Source: Treponema sp. (GTDB lineage Bacteria; Spirochaetota; Spirochaetia; Treponematales; Breznakiellaceae). From it: DNA of 43,716 nucleotides. Below are positions 34,438-43,680 of this stretch, in pieces; position 1 is the first letter of the stretch; each line of letters opens with the position of its first letter. Made by a program: the position numbers and the translations under genes. The notes beneath the pieces were generated by a model. The model did not search any database and was not told the DNA's origin. It was given only the letters and a program-made list of their open reading frames with translations. The stretch covers positions 1-43,716 of the forward strand of contig JAITJS010000056.1 in assembly GCA_031278815.1 (NCBI GenBank). Direction: 5' to 3'.

Positions 34438-36567
34438 TTACGGCACCATCCCCTGGTATTGCAACCGGTACAGTCCCGCATACAAGCCACATCGGGCGAT
34501 CAGGTCCTCGTGCTTTCCCTCTTCGGCTAAACGCCCTCCGGAAAGAACCAGAATCCGGTCGGCATGGCGTATAGTGGAAAGCCTATGGGCAATCACCACG
34601 GCAGTACGCCCTGCCAAGACCCGCTGCATCCCCAACTGGATAAGCCCTTCGGTTTCGGTATCCACCGAGCTGGTGGCCTCGTCCAGGATGACGATTGCCG
34701 GGTTGTGGGCTATGACCCGGGCAAAGCTGATGAGCTGCCGCTGGCCTGAGGAAATATTCGTGGCCCCTTCGGAAAGGAGGGTGTGGTACCCTTGGGGCAG
34801 CCGGGAAATAAAATCATGGGCATGGACCGCCTTGGCCGCATCCACGATGAGCGCCTCCGAAAGGGGAAGCCCCAGACTGATATTCTCCGCCACCGTACCG
34901 GAAAATAAAAATACCTCCTGTAAAACCGGCAGTACCGAAGCCCGCAGCACTTCCAGGGGTATCTCTGGTAAGGGAATCCCGTCCAGGCGAATACACCCGG
35001 AGTCAATATCCCAGAGCCGGGTAAGCACATTGATGATGGTGGTCTTTCCCGCACCGGTATAGCCCACAATCGCGGCCATCTCTCCAGGCTGTACCGTGAA
35101 GGAGAGGCCCCGCAGCACATCCTCCCCTGGTTTATAGGCAAAATGGACCTCCTCAAAGCTCAGGCGTCCCCGAATCATTCCCTCAATTCTCTGTTTTCCC
35201 TCATTAGGAATACGCTCTTCTGTATCCAGGAGCTTAAAGACCCGCTCCCCTCCGGCCATGGCGGACTGCAAGAGGGTATATTTTTCTGCAATATCCATCA
35301 CCGGCGCATAAAACATACCCACCAGGTTGATAAAAGCAATGAGCACTCCCAGAGAAAGGGAAAGGTGCAAAGCCAGATTACTCCCCACCGCGATGACCAC
35401 CGCCACGGTGAGGATCGAAAACCATTCCACCAAAGGCCTAAAGGTGGCAAACACGTACATTTCCCCGAGGTTTGCTTGCAGGAGTTCATGGTTACGATCG
35501 CCGAATTCCCGGGCACTCTTGGCTTCCCCTCGGAAGAGCTGGACCACCTGTACCCCGGCAAGACGCTCGGAAAGGTAGGCATTGACCCGAGAAGAAGCGG
35601 TCCGCTGCCGCCTGAAGGCATCCCGGGCTCTGAGGCGGCTCATGGCGGTGAGAACCATCACCGGCGGTAAGGTAGCAAGTACCACCAGGGCCAACTTGGG
35701 GGAAAGGAAAAACAGAGTGCCCAGCACCCCCAGCATGCTACAGAGGTCTTTTAGAAAGGCCACCAACACGGAGGTGAAGAATTCGTTGATGGTTTCCACA
35801 TCCCCGGTCAACCGGGTTACGAGCCTACCTACCGGATGCCGGGAAAGGAACGCCGTGGATTGAGAAGCGGTTTTCTGAAACAAGGCAAGCCGTAGGTCCT
35901 TCATCACCTGCTGACCGATGAGGGTGGTGGTCCAGGTTTGTATGAAGGTGAACACCAAGACCACGGCGAGGATGCCCAGCAGCACCAAGGCAGCGTAGAT
36001 AATATACCTTATATCCTGCCTCCGCAACGCCGCAATTTCCGCTGTCTCCAAGGAGGCAAGAACCTGAGTCTGTATAGCCCCACCCTGCGCCCCGATTAAA
36101 AACAAACCCTCATGAGCTGCCATCACCTTATAGGCCGCATCTCCAGGGATATAGGAAAAAGCATACCACTCACCCTCCGCAACAACCCCTTTTTCCCTAA
36201 GCTGGGCTTCGTCGTGGCCTGCAATGTTCCTATCCTTTCCCACGGGTACCAAGCATTGCTCCCCGATCCAGATGGACTGAGGATGTGCCAACCCTCGCTC
36301 CACAGCATCTATCGTACCCTGAGGAAGGGTCAGTTTTACTTGTGTCCACACATCCCCTCGCACCAGGAGGAACCGGGCAAGAATAGCCTCATCAATGACT
36401 CGCTGCTGGATCACCGGGATGGCTAATTCCCCCAGGGTGGAGAACCCCAAGGCAAGAAAGGTACAAAACACCAGAAACCGGTAGGGCTTTACATACGCAA
36501 GGATCCGGGCGACGATATGTCGGTCATAGCCCTTTACCACCTCCTCGGTTTCAAAGTAGTCAGACAC
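34438..36567 (-). CDS. Heterodimeric ABC exporter half with extracytoplasmic insert (BmrD-like)
   Basis: A 709-residue type IV ABC exporter half-transporter. Membrane span 1 lies at about 29-50 and span 2 at about 187-210. Between them is an insert of roughly 115 residues (about 65-182), containing DVWTQVKLTLPQGTIDAVE and EGEWYAFSYIPGDAAYKVMA, that must face the extracytoplasmic side. The nucleotide-binding domain has Walker A GYTGAGKTT, signature ISSGQRQLISFARV and Walker B VILDEATSSVD with the catalytic Glu, and the H-loop in VIAHRLSTIRHAD. The start is GTG at 36567, overlapping the upstream stop by eight bases. The insert and the asymmetric partner match the BmrCD/YheIH-type drug exporters; the substrate is unknown. 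Confidence 0.9.
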   Translation of the reverse strand: MSDYFETEEVVKGYDRHIVARILAYVKPYRFLVFCTFLALGFSTLGELAIPVIQQRVIDEAILARFLLVRGDVWTQVKLTLPQGTIDAVERGLAHPQSIWIGEQCLVPVGKDRNIAGHDEAQLREKGVVAEGEWYAFSYIPGDAAYKVMAAHEGLFLIGAQGGAIQTQVLASLETAEIAALRRQDIRYIIYAALVLLGILAVVLVFTFIQTWTTTLIGQQVMKDLRLALFQKTASQSTAFLSRHPVGRLVTRLTGDVETINEFFTSVLVAFLKDLCSMLGVLGTLFFLSPKLALVVLATLPPVMVLTAMSRLRARDAFRRQRTASSRVNAYLSERLAGVQVVQLFRGEAKSAREFGDRNHELLQANLGEMYVFATFRPLVEWFSILTVAVVIAVGSNLALHLSLSLGVLIAFINLVGMFYAPVMDIAEKYTLLQSAMAGGERVFKLLDTEERIPNEGKQRIEGMIRGRLSFEEVHFAYKPGEDVLRGLSFTVQPGEMAAIVGYTGAGKTTIINVLTRLWDIDSGCIRLDGIPLPEIPLEVLRASVLPVLQEVFLFSGTVAENISLGLPLSEALIVDAAKAVHAHDFISRLPQGYHTLLSEGATNISSGQRQLISFARVIAHNPAIVILDEATSSVDTETEGLIQLGMQRVLAGRTAVVIAHRLSTIRHADRILVLSGGRLAEEGKHEDLIARCGLYAGLYRLQYQGMVP

Positions 36568-38425
36568 CGCCGCCCTCCTGAACCGTGGATCCAGTCAAAA
36601 GAGGCGCACCCTTCAAAGCAATTCCTGAAGTCTCTCTCTGATCAAGCTGCTGTAAGGCAGCCATCCGGGCATACAAGCCGCCCCGAGCGGTAAGTTCCAA
36701 AGGTGTTCCTGCTTCGGCAATACGGCCCTGGTCCAAAACCAGTAAGTAGTCCGCATTACGGAGGGTGGAAACCCGGTGAGATACGATAATGGTGGTTTTC
36801 CCCGCTCGTTTGGCTAGAAGGCCGGTTAAAATGCGTTTTTCCGTTTCCCCATCTACTGCGGAAAGGGCATCGTCCAGGATGAGGAATTCCGGTTCCCCCA
36901 TAAGGGCCCGGGCAATGGCGGTTCGCTGTTTCTGTCCGCCTGAAAGGGTAAGCCCCCGCTCCCCTATGAGGGTATCTGCACCCTGAGCAAAACCCTTCAG
37001 ATCCGTATCCAGTGCCGCAAGAGCCAGGGCCTGCTTAAGCAGGTTATCAGCACTTTCCCCCTGTTCCCTGCCCAAAGAAGCTTCGTCCTGTTCAACCCTA
37101 TAGAAAATGTTGTTTCTGATAGAATCGGAGAAGAGATAACTATCCTGGGGGGTAACCCCAAAACAACCCCGCAATTCCTCTAGATCCCAATCCCGCACGT
37201 CCATACCCTTAACCAGTACCGTACCCGGTGGGGGATCGATCATCCTAGTGATGGCTTTGATGAGGGTGGACTTTCCCGAACCAGTACGACCCAGGATTCC
37301 CACCCAAGACCCCTGCTTGATGGTAAGGCTCAGCCCCTTCAATACCTCACTCCCTTCAGGATAGGCAAAAGACAAATCCCGAATGACGATAGCATCGGCC
37401 TGCTCTATCGGCCTGTTTGGGGAAGTAAGGGAGGAAGTAATACTCGGCACCGTCTCCAAAATCTCATTCACCCGTTTAAGGCTCACCGCCCCCCGTTGAA
37501 TCATGTTCACCGTAAAACCCGCACCCATGAGGGGCCAGATGAGCATTTGCAAGTACCGGAACAAGGCCAAGAGGTCCCCTGGGCTCATAAACCCTTCTAC
37601 CACTCGGATACCCCCCACCAAAAGTACGATGACCGTGGTAAGCCCTGAGAGAAAGACAATCAGGGGGAAGAAAGCCCCGTACAGTTTAACCAAGGCCATA
37701 TTCGCTTCCCGGTAATCATCGTTGGTATCCGCAAATTTTTTGATGAACCACCCTTCCCTGACAAAAGATTTGACCACCCGAATTCCTGCGAAGGTTTCCT
37801 GTACCGCATCACTCATAGCAGCATAGGTTTCCTGGGCTTTCTTGAACCGATTCCCCAGGGCACCTCCAAAGAGAAGGATAATAGCGGTAATGAAGGGCAG
37901 GGGCAGTACTGCAAAAGCTGCGGTCTTCGCATCCTGGATGAAGATGATCACCAGAATCGAAGCCGCCATAATGGTGCCATCCACCAGGGCCACCAGGCCT
38001 AAGCCTATGGACATACGCACCGCATTGAGGTCATGAGTAGCTCGGGCCATGAGATCCCCGATTTTATGCTTCTGGTAAAAATCATAAGACAAGATGAGGA
38101 GGTGTTCAAACAATTTTTCCCGGATTTCCATTTCGATCCGCCGGGAAGAGCCGTGGATAAAATACCGCCACAGGAAGCGCCCCAGGGCGATAAGGGCCAT
38201 CACTCCAACCATACCGGCACAGAGGATACCTATCTCCTGCCAGGTAAAACGTCCTGAAGCAATCAAATCTACTGCCCGACGCATAAACTGGGGAATAAGC
38301 ACCTGGGCAGCATCCACAGTTATGAGGCACCCAAAACCCCAGATATAAGACATACGATACCGGGAAAGATAGGGTAACAGGGTTTTAAATTCCCCAAGGG
38401 CTACCTTAAAGGAACGATACGGCAT
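36560..38425 (-). CDS. Heterodimeric ABC exporter half with degenerate ATP site (BmrC-like)
   Basis: A 621-residue type IV ABC half-transporter. The ATG at 38425 is chosen because it lies just after the preceding stop and gives the typical start MPYRSFKVALGEFKTLLPYL; the open frame extends 105 bases further into the upstream gene. Six membrane spans are followed by the nucleotide-binding domain: Walker A GRTGSGKST, signature LSGGQKQRTAIAR and Walker B FLILDDALSAVD, where the catalytic Glu is replaced by Asp. That is the mark of the degenerate-site partner in heterodimeric exporters such as TM287/288 and BmrCD. Translation is coupled to the partner gene by an eight-base overlap. Confidence 0.9.
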   Translation of the reverse strand: MPYRSFKVALGEFKTLLPYLSRYRMSYIWGFGCLITVDAAQVLIPQFMRRAVDLIASGRFTWQEIGILCAGMVGVMALIALGRFLWRYFIHGSSRRIEMEIREKLFEHLLILSYDFYQKHKIGDLMARATHDLNAVRMSIGLGLVALVDGTIMAASILVIIFIQDAKTAAFAVLPLPFITAIILLFGGALGNRFKKAQETYAAMSDAVQETFAGIRVVKSFVREGWFIKKFADTNDDYREANMALVKLYGAFFPLIVFLSGLTTVIVLLVGGIRVVEGFMSPGDLLALFRYLQMLIWPLMGAGFTVNMIQRGAVSLKRVNEILETVPSITSSLTSPNRPIEQADAIVIRDLSFAYPEGSEVLKGLSLTIKQGSWVGILGRTGSGKSTLIKAITRMIDPPPGTVLVKGMDVRDWDLEELRGCFGVTPQDSYLFSDSIRNNIFYRVEQDEASLGREQGESADNLLKQALALAALDTDLKGFAQGADTLIGERGLTLSGGQKQRTAIARALMGEPEFLILDDALSAVDGETEKRILTGLLAKRAGKTTIIVSHRVSTLRNADYLLVLDQGRIAEAGTPLELTARGGLYARMAALQQLDQRETSGIALKGAPLLTGSTVQEGGGV

Positions 38426-38432
38426 CTTATGC

Positions 38433-39254
38433 TTACTCAGACGCTTCCTGGGCTTCTTCCTCTTTCCGCCGGAGGTCTGCTTCCAATTTAGCAGACCAGG
38501 AATCGATCTTCTTTTTGAGCATCTCCGCATCAGAGCTTTCTCCGAGCAGGATGTGGATCCGCCGCAGGGCGTTCAAATGGTTGAGACTCTTGCGAAAATC
38601 ATCAGGCGCGGCAGTGGATAGCTCATACCGTTCCCGATAGCGCTCCGCTGCCTGCAAGAGGAGCCGCTTGATCAACTGCAAATGGTAGAACGTGGCTTCA
38701 TAGTGGGGAGACCGGGGATCGATATGGGTCACCATGTTTCTCACATCAAAGATATTTTTCGTCACCGTGGCGAAGCGACCCTCCATCTCCACAAAAGACC
38801 ACTTCCATTTGCTATTATCCCCATAGGCATTTTCAAGCAGCCGAATGGCCAAGCCCAGTTTTCGAATCACATAATACCGCCGTTCCGGACTCACCGGCTC
38901 CAAGAGGGCAAGTTTATCCTCATAGTCGGTAAAAAGCGCATCCACATAGCTGCTTACCATACCTTCAAGATAGGTAAGGCTTTTATTAATGGATTTCCGC
39001 GCTTCATCAAGGGTCCCCTGATTATCTTTCTTCAAAACAGCCCGAGCTATACCGGTGAGAATCATATAGTATGAGGCAAGATTAAGCCATGTTTCCACGA
39101 GATCAAACTGTTTTAAAGGAATATCAGGACTTTCTTGGTCTAGTTCACTCACTAATTTTGCTTCTGCTTTGAGGATCTTATCAATCATCACCTTATATTC
39201 GTTGATTTTTGTTACATACTGATCTTCACCAGTAGTTTCAGTAAGTTTCGCCAT
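38433..39254 (-). CDS. Unknown all-helical protein in the recN-exporter operon
   Basis: A 273-residue protein with no signal peptide or membrane segment. It is predicted mostly helical and charged: VTKINEYKVMIDKILKAEAK, later LGLAIRLLENAYGDNSKW, MVTHIDPRSPHYEATFYH and a Lys/Glu-rich coiled-coil-like tail (LEADLRRKEEEAQEASE). I do not recognise the family; it could be TPR-like but no clear 34-residue repeat is visible. GGAGTAAAGG precedes the ATG, which overlaps recN by 17 bases, and its stop lies eight bases before the exporter gene, so all three are likely translated from one mRNA. A cytoplasmic role is expected. Aromatic and Arg/His residues in the centre (ERRYYVIRKLG) look conserved-type but no catalytic motif is evident. 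Confidence 0.85.
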   Translation of the reverse strand: MAKLTETTGEDQYVTKINEYKVMIDKILKAEAKLVSELDQESPDIPLKQFDLVETWLNLASYYMILTGIARAVLKKDNQGTLDEARKSINKSLTYLEGMVSSYVDALFTDYEDKLALLEPVSPERRYYVIRKLGLAIRLLENAYGDNSKWKWSFVEMEGRFATVTKNIFDVRNMVTHIDPRSPHYEATFYHLQLIKRLLLQAAERYRERYELSTAAPDDFRKSLNHLNALRRIHILLGESSDAEMLKKKIDSWSAKLEADLRRKEEEAQEASE

Positions 39255-40944
39255 CCTTTACTCCATCACTGTATTTTACTAATAAGGCATCTGCATGAGC
39301 AAGCGCTACAGGGCCTGCATCCCCTGCAAGCATCCGGGCGATCTCCTTTCGTCGCTCATCTGCACTCAATACCGCCACTCCGGTTACGGTCCGCCCAGCT
39401 TCATACTTCTTTTCAACTTTTAGATGAGTATACGCTCGAACCGCGATACTGGCAAGGTGGGTAACACACAAGATTTGTTTATGTTGCCCTACCCTGGCCA
39501 AGTATTCCCCTACAGATAAGGCCACCTCTCCCCCAATACCCGTATCTATTTCGTCAAAAACCAGGGTCTCCAAAGGATCTGCATCGGAAAGAACCGTCTT
39601 TATGGCCAGCATAATCCGGGAAAGCTCTCCTCCAGAAGCAATACGGGAAAGTTCTTTTACTGGCTCCCCATCATTGGGAGCGATGAAAAACTCCACCTCA
39701 TCCATTCCCCAAGACTGGTACTGGGACCCCCGCCCCCCCCTAACTGCGGAAACTACTGAAACGGAAAACCGGGCATAGGGCATCCCCAAACGGGTAAGGA
39801 TCGCGGTGATCCGGGGTTCCAAGTTACGCGCCGCAGCAATCCGTTGGATGCTTAAGCTCTGAGCGCGGGAAGCAAGTTCTGCTTCAAGTATCGAAATCTT
39901 CGTAGCCAGATTTTCCTGACTTGCTTCGGATCCGGTCAGGGCTTCAATCTCCGCTTCTGCCTGAGCCCGATACGCCTGTATCGCCCCTTCATCACGACCA
40001 TATTTTTTCTTGAGCCGGTATAATAGGGCAAGCCGCTCCTCCACAGCTTCAAGTCGTCCCGGATCATAGGTTAAGGCATCCCGGTATCCCCGGAATACTT
40101 CCGCCAGATCCTGGGTTTCATAATACCAATCTTCTATGCGTTGTGTCATAGCAGCAAGCCTTCCGTCAATAAGCGCGGCGCTTTCCATTACCGCACGAAT
40201 CCTCCGGCTCAGATTAAGGATCGACCCTTCTTCATCGCAAAGCAAGGCCCCAAGGTTTTGCACGAAGCCTGCTAATTTCTCAAAATCCCCAAGCCGCCGA
40301 GCCTCTCGTTCCAAGTCCTGGATTTCTCCTGGTTTAGGATTTCCCTGGGTAATCTCTTCCACGGCATAGTGTAACAGGTCCAGCCGCATCGTTCGGTCCC
40401 GAGCAAGGCTGACTAAACGAGCCAGGGCTTTTTTCTGCGCTTCCCATTCAAGAAATACCCGGTTAAAAGCCCCCGCCTCTTCCTCAAGACCAGCAAAACG
40501 ATCCAGGTACTTCCGATGGGTTTCTTTTTTAAGCAGCGATTCATGAGTATGCTGGCCGTGAAGGTCGAACAGCAATGCCATAAATTCCCCCAAGGCTCCT
40601 CGGCTTACGGGAGTCTGCTGTATAAAGATGGCGCCTCGGCCTGACGTTTTAATAGTCCGCCTAATGATAAGGCGATCATCTTCAGGGCTGATACCTTGGG
40701 CGTTCAACCAGACCAAGGCCTCCTGCTGCTTTTTCACCGATACCACCGCAGATACCTGGGCCTCGGTAGCTCCAGTCCGGATGATTCCTGGGTCAACCTT
40801 GGCTCCCAATAAAAAACTTAAAGATCCCACCAAGAGCGATTTCCCTGCCCCGGTTTCTCCGGTAAGCACATTAAAGCCTGCTTCAAAGGTAAGCGAAAGG
40901 GCATCAATCAGGGCAAAGTTACGGATGCTCAGCGCTTCAAGCAT
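39238..40944 (-). CDS. recN: DNA repair protein RecN
   Basis: A 568-residue SMC-like ATPase that acts early in double-strand-break repair. The start at 40944 follows GGAGGG and gives MLEALSIRNFALIDALSLTF; the frame is open for 27 codons upstream within nadK. It has Walker A GETGAGKSLL near the N-terminus, coiled-coil regions in the middle (about 150-370), the signature LSRIASGGELSRIMLAIK, and Walker B TLVFDEIDTGIGGEVALSVG near the C-terminus. Its start overlaps nadK by eight bases and its end overlaps the unknown helical gene by 17 bases. nadK-recN adjacency is common in bacteria. Confidence 0.95.
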   Translation of the reverse strand: MLEALSIRNFALIDALSLTFEAGFNVLTGETGAGKSLLVGSLSFLLGAKVDPGIIRTGATEAQVSAVVSVKKQQEALVWLNAQGISPEDDRLIIRRTIKTSGRGAIFIQQTPVSRGALGEFMALLFDLHGQHTHESLLKKETHRKYLDRFAGLEEEAGAFNRVFLEWEAQKKALARLVSLARDRTMRLDLLHYAVEEITQGNPKPGEIQDLEREARRLGDFEKLAGFVQNLGALLCDEEGSILNLSRRIRAVMESAALIDGRLAAMTQRIEDWYYETQDLAEVFRGYRDALTYDPGRLEAVEERLALLYRLKKKYGRDEGAIQAYRAQAEAEIEALTGSEASQENLATKISILEAELASRAQSLSIQRIAAARNLEPRITAILTRLGMPYARFSVSVVSAVRGGRGSQYQSWGMDEVEFFIAPNDGEPVKELSRIASGGELSRIMLAIKTVLSDADPLETLVFDEIDTGIGGEVALSVGEYLARVGQHKQILCVTHLASIAVRAYTHLKVEKKYEAGRTVTGVAVLSADERRKEIARMLAGDAGPVALAHADALLVKYSDGVKDGETY

Positions 40945-41806
40945 CAGGCCCTCCGGACCAGGAAAGTTTTGTACGCAACGCCTTATAAAACCCACTCCTG
41001 TCCGAGGCAATGAGTTTGGCCTCATAGGGGGCCTGCTTAATATAAACCCGATCCCCTGGTTCCAAGGGCTCAGTTACCTGTCCATCCAAGGTCAAGAGTA
41101 CCCCGCTTCGCTGCTCCGCTTCAACTTCTACAATTACCGCTTCCCGAGCAGGGACCACAATAGGACGGTTCGACAGGGTAAAAGGACACACCGGGTTGAT
41201 GATGAGCGCTTCCATCTCCGGATCGAGAATCGGCCCGCCTGCAGAGACCGAATAGGCAGTAGAACCGGTGGGCGTCGCGACAATAAGCCCATCGGATCGA
41301 TAATGCCCGAGGCGCATATATTCACGAGGATCCATGGTTTCCGATTCTACCTTGAGACGTATGATCTTCGCTATCCCTGAAGCAGAGATAACCGTATCAT
41401 TCAAACAGGAACCTCGGGCTACGGTTCTGCCTTCCCGTTCTACGGTTACCTCAAGCATAAACCTCCGGGAAATTCCAATTTTTCCCTCTAGCCACGCGTT
41501 AAATACATGCATCCATTCATCAGGAGGTACTGCGGCGATAAATCCCAAGGTACCCAAATTGATCGGAAAAATCGGCACCCCTAAAGGCGCCATAGACCGG
41601 GCCGCATAGAGTACGGTTCCATCCCCTCCAAGACTGAAAGCGAGATCATAATTACCCTGGACATCCCTATCAGGCTTCCCGATAAAGGCACAGTCGGCGG
41701 TTTCAACATGGTTACGGCTCAGTTCTTCCCGTATTTCATCAGCCACCTGCCGGGCATTGTCTTTATGCAGATTAATAAACAACAACGCCCTTTTTACCGT
41801 GGCCAT
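40937..41806 (-). CDS. nadK: NAD kinase
   Basis: A 289-residue enzyme that phosphorylates NAD to NADP in the cytoplasm. Motifs are SLGGDGTVLYAARSMA (GGDG site), INLGTLGFIA, and the downstream block SCLNDTVISASGIAKI with YRSDGLIVATPTGSTAYSVS and AGGPILDP. The start is set at the second ATG, 41806, because the AAGGGGG sequence abuts the first ATG (41812) but is well spaced for the second; the N-terminus then reads MATVKRALLFINLHKDNA. The stop overlaps recN. The DegT-like gene ends 32 bases upstream. Confidence 0.94.
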   Translation of the reverse strand: MATVKRALLFINLHKDNARQVADEIREELSRNHVETADCAFIGKPDRDVQGNYDLAFSLGGDGTVLYAARSMAPLGVPIFPINLGTLGFIAAVPPDEWMHVFNAWLEGKIGISRRFMLEVTVEREGRTVARGSCLNDTVISASGIAKIIRLKVESETMDPREYMRLGHYRSDGLIVATPTGSTAYSVSAGGPILDPEMEALIINPVCPFTLSNRPIVVPAREAVIVEVEAEQRSGVLLTLDGQVTEPLEPGDRVYIKQAPYEAKLIASDRSGFYKALRTKLSWSGGPDA

Positions 41807-41844
41807 TACCATCCCCCTTCTTTTGGGCCTTTACGCGTGTTTTC

Positions 41845-42867
41845 TTAAGGAAGGCTTGCAATAAGTTTTGCGACCTTTTCAGTTTCTGCTACTCCCAACC
41901 GGGGATAGAGCGGAAAAAGAACCGTCCTTAAGGACAGGGAGTAACTTTCAGGGCATACCATAGGCTCTACCATACCGCTTCCCATAAGGGTGCCTTCAAA
42001 GGCATGGGCCACAACAATATCTTTCCGCTTGGCATAGGCCTTTACCTCTTTCATACCGGTTTCTAAAATTAAAGGAAAAGCATAATGATTATACCCTTCC
42101 TCGTCCTGGGGGATAAACCGTTTATGCCGGGTACGCAATGCCGATTGGGTATAAATCTGAGCAACTCCCTTCCGTTTTTCAAGATTCTTAGCCCCCTCTC
42201 GGAATTGAACCACCGCCATGGCGGCATTCATATCTGGGAGGCCGTATTCAGGGGGCAAATCCCCCCCAGTCCGTAACACCGAGGCATTCCGAGGATTCAC
42301 CCCATAGAGGAGCGCCCCTCCTCCCGATGTGAGCATATCCCGTTCTTCCAAGCCCAAAAGCGTAAAAACCCCTAAAGCTGCGGGCTTCCCCTCAGTACCA
42401 TAGCTCTGGGAACGATCTTCAATAACCGGTAGTCCCACCTGAACGATGGAAACCATATCCGGTACAAAGCCCAAAGTATGGTGCACGAGAATACATTTTG
42501 GCGAAGGATCCTCTCGTTTACACGCCTGCTCCAAGGTTTCCTGGTCTATACACGGGAAGGAAGCGCTTACATCACAATACACGGGTCTAAGTCTCAGATC
42601 TTCAAGAACCTGGGCATAATACCGAGGAGATAATGCAGACAGTACTACCCCCGCTCCATCTTCAAGGTTCAATGATTTAAGGGCTAAAAAAAGGGCAAAT
42701 ACCGGACTTCTCAGGGCTAAACAATACTCAAAGCCCAGATACTCCTTTGCGACTTGAATCAAGAGCCGAGACTGCTCGCCTGGTCCAATCTTATCCTCCA
42801 CCATTGCAGTAAGCACTGCATCCATCTCTTTCCGGCGGATAGTGGGAGAATAGACCGCAACTTTCAT
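41845..42867 (-). CDS. DegT/DnrJ/EryC1-family protein lacking the PLP lysine
   Basis: A 340-residue protein with the overall fold pattern of DegT sugar aminotransferases. The Asp that normally contacts the pyridoxal nitrogen is present (PVIEDRSQSYG, Asp151), and the C-terminal part has YNHYAFPLIL and a late LFPLYPRLG, both typical. Two active-site features are altered: the position of the Schiff-base Lys in the usual SFHxxKxxTxGEGG block reads LGLEERDMLTSGGG, giving Arg177, and the phosphate-binding GT near residue 55 reads RSPVFAL. It is therefore unlikely to be a standard transaminase. Lysine-less relatives such as ColD (His in place of Lys) act as dehydratases, but Arg is different again. 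It may be a binding or regulatory protein. It sits between cheW and nadK. Confidence 0.85.
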   Translation of the reverse strand: MKVAVYSPTIRRKEMDAVLTAMVEDKIGPGEQSRLLIQVAKEYLGFEYCLALRSPVFALFLALKSLNLEDGAGVVLSALSPRYYAQVLEDLRLRPVYCDVSASFPCIDQETLEQACKREDPSPKCILVHHTLGFVPDMVSIVQVGLPVIEDRSQSYGTEGKPAALGVFTLLGLEERDMLTSGGGALLYGVNPRNASVLRTGGDLPPEYGLPDMNAAMAVVQFREGAKNLEKRKGVAQIYTQSALRTRHKRFIPQDEEGYNHYAFPLILETGMKEVKAYAKRKDIVVAHAFEGTLMGSGMVEPMVCPESYSLSLRTVLFPLYPRLGVAETEKVAKLIASLP

Positions 42868-42902
42868 GTAAATCCTTGACCTTTAACCAGTTTTTAAAGG
42901 CT

Positions 42903-43370
42903 TTATCGGAGATCAGCAATCTTCTGGAGTTCCTTGGGGTTGAAAAGATCCCGGATTCCCAAGATGATAAGATACCCATGCTCTTGGCGAACAACCCCTT
43001 GAATATATTCAGACCCAATACCGCTTACCATTTGAGGCGGAGGTTGCACCTCGTCTTTTTCTATAGTTACCACCCGGGAAACCTTATCAATGATTACCCC
43101 CAACTTCATACCATCAATATCTAGAATAATAAAGCCCGATAAGAGTTCATCATCTTCAGAAGCAGCCATTTTCTTTAAATGAAATCTTTTATGCAAATTA
43201 ATAATCGGAATTATTTCACTGCGGAGATTAAAAATGCCTTCTACATACATAGGCGCATTTGGAATAGCCCTAATATCCTGAACCCGAACTATTTCTTTAA
43301 CATCCATTATATTAATGCCATATAACTCTTCACCCAACTGAAAAGTGACTAATTGATGTTGATCAGCCAT
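42903..43370 (-). CDS. cheW: Chemotaxis coupling protein CheW
   Basis: A 155-residue adaptor that links chemoreceptors to the kinase CheA at the cell pole. The single CheW domain starts QLVTFQLGEELYGINIMDVK and contains EIVRVQDIRAIPNAPMYVEG, IFNLRSEIIPIINLHKRF and the late GVIIDKVSRVVTI. An insert (about 66-80, KKMAASEDDELLS) lies between beta strands. AGGGAG lies before the ATG. It is the first gene of the long minus-strand run, under a recognisable promoter. Confidence 0.94.
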   Translation of the reverse strand: MADQHQLVTFQLGEELYGINIMDVKEIVRVQDIRAIPNAPMYVEGIFNLRSEIIPIINLHKRFHLKKMAASEDDELLSGFIILDIDGMKLGVIIDKVSRVVTIEKDEVQPPPQMVSGIGSEYIQGVVRQEHGYLIILGIRDLFNPKELQKIADLR

Positions 43371-43394
43371 ATACTCTCCCTTTCTGACCTCATT

Positions 43395-43423
43395 TTCATA
43401 AAGTCAAAGAAACCTGTAATCAA
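43395..43423 (-). promoter_or_regulatory. Promoter upstream of cheW
   Basis: On the minus strand TTGATT (43423-43418) and TATGAA (43400-43395) are separated by 17 bases, 24 bases before the cheW start codon. It probably drives the cheW to exporter gene run. Confidence 0.55.
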
Positions 43424-43514
43424 TGTACTATCGAATGGCCCTTTCTTCAAGGGGGAAAACATGAAAAGATTCTATTCAACGGCTCACAGGTATCATAGGT
43501 TCCGCAAGAATCGT

Positions 43515-43544
43515 ATAAAAAGCCCCTTACAGGAGGAGGGGGCT
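43515..43544 (-). terminator. Terminator of the rRNA operon
   Basis: On the minus strand AGCCCC (43544-43539) pairs with GGGGCT (43526-43521), followed by TTTTAT. It lies about 20 bases beyond the 3' end of the 5S rRNA. Confidence 0.75.
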
Positions 43545-43557
43545 ATAACCAAGAAAG

Positions 43558-43680
<123 letters not shown>

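Noticed and set aside
34238-35062. Plus-strand 274-codon ORF overlapping the regulator end
   Set aside because: It is antisense to the ABC exporter gene, starts inside the response regulator in another frame, and shows a Ser/Arg/Trp-rich shadow composition.
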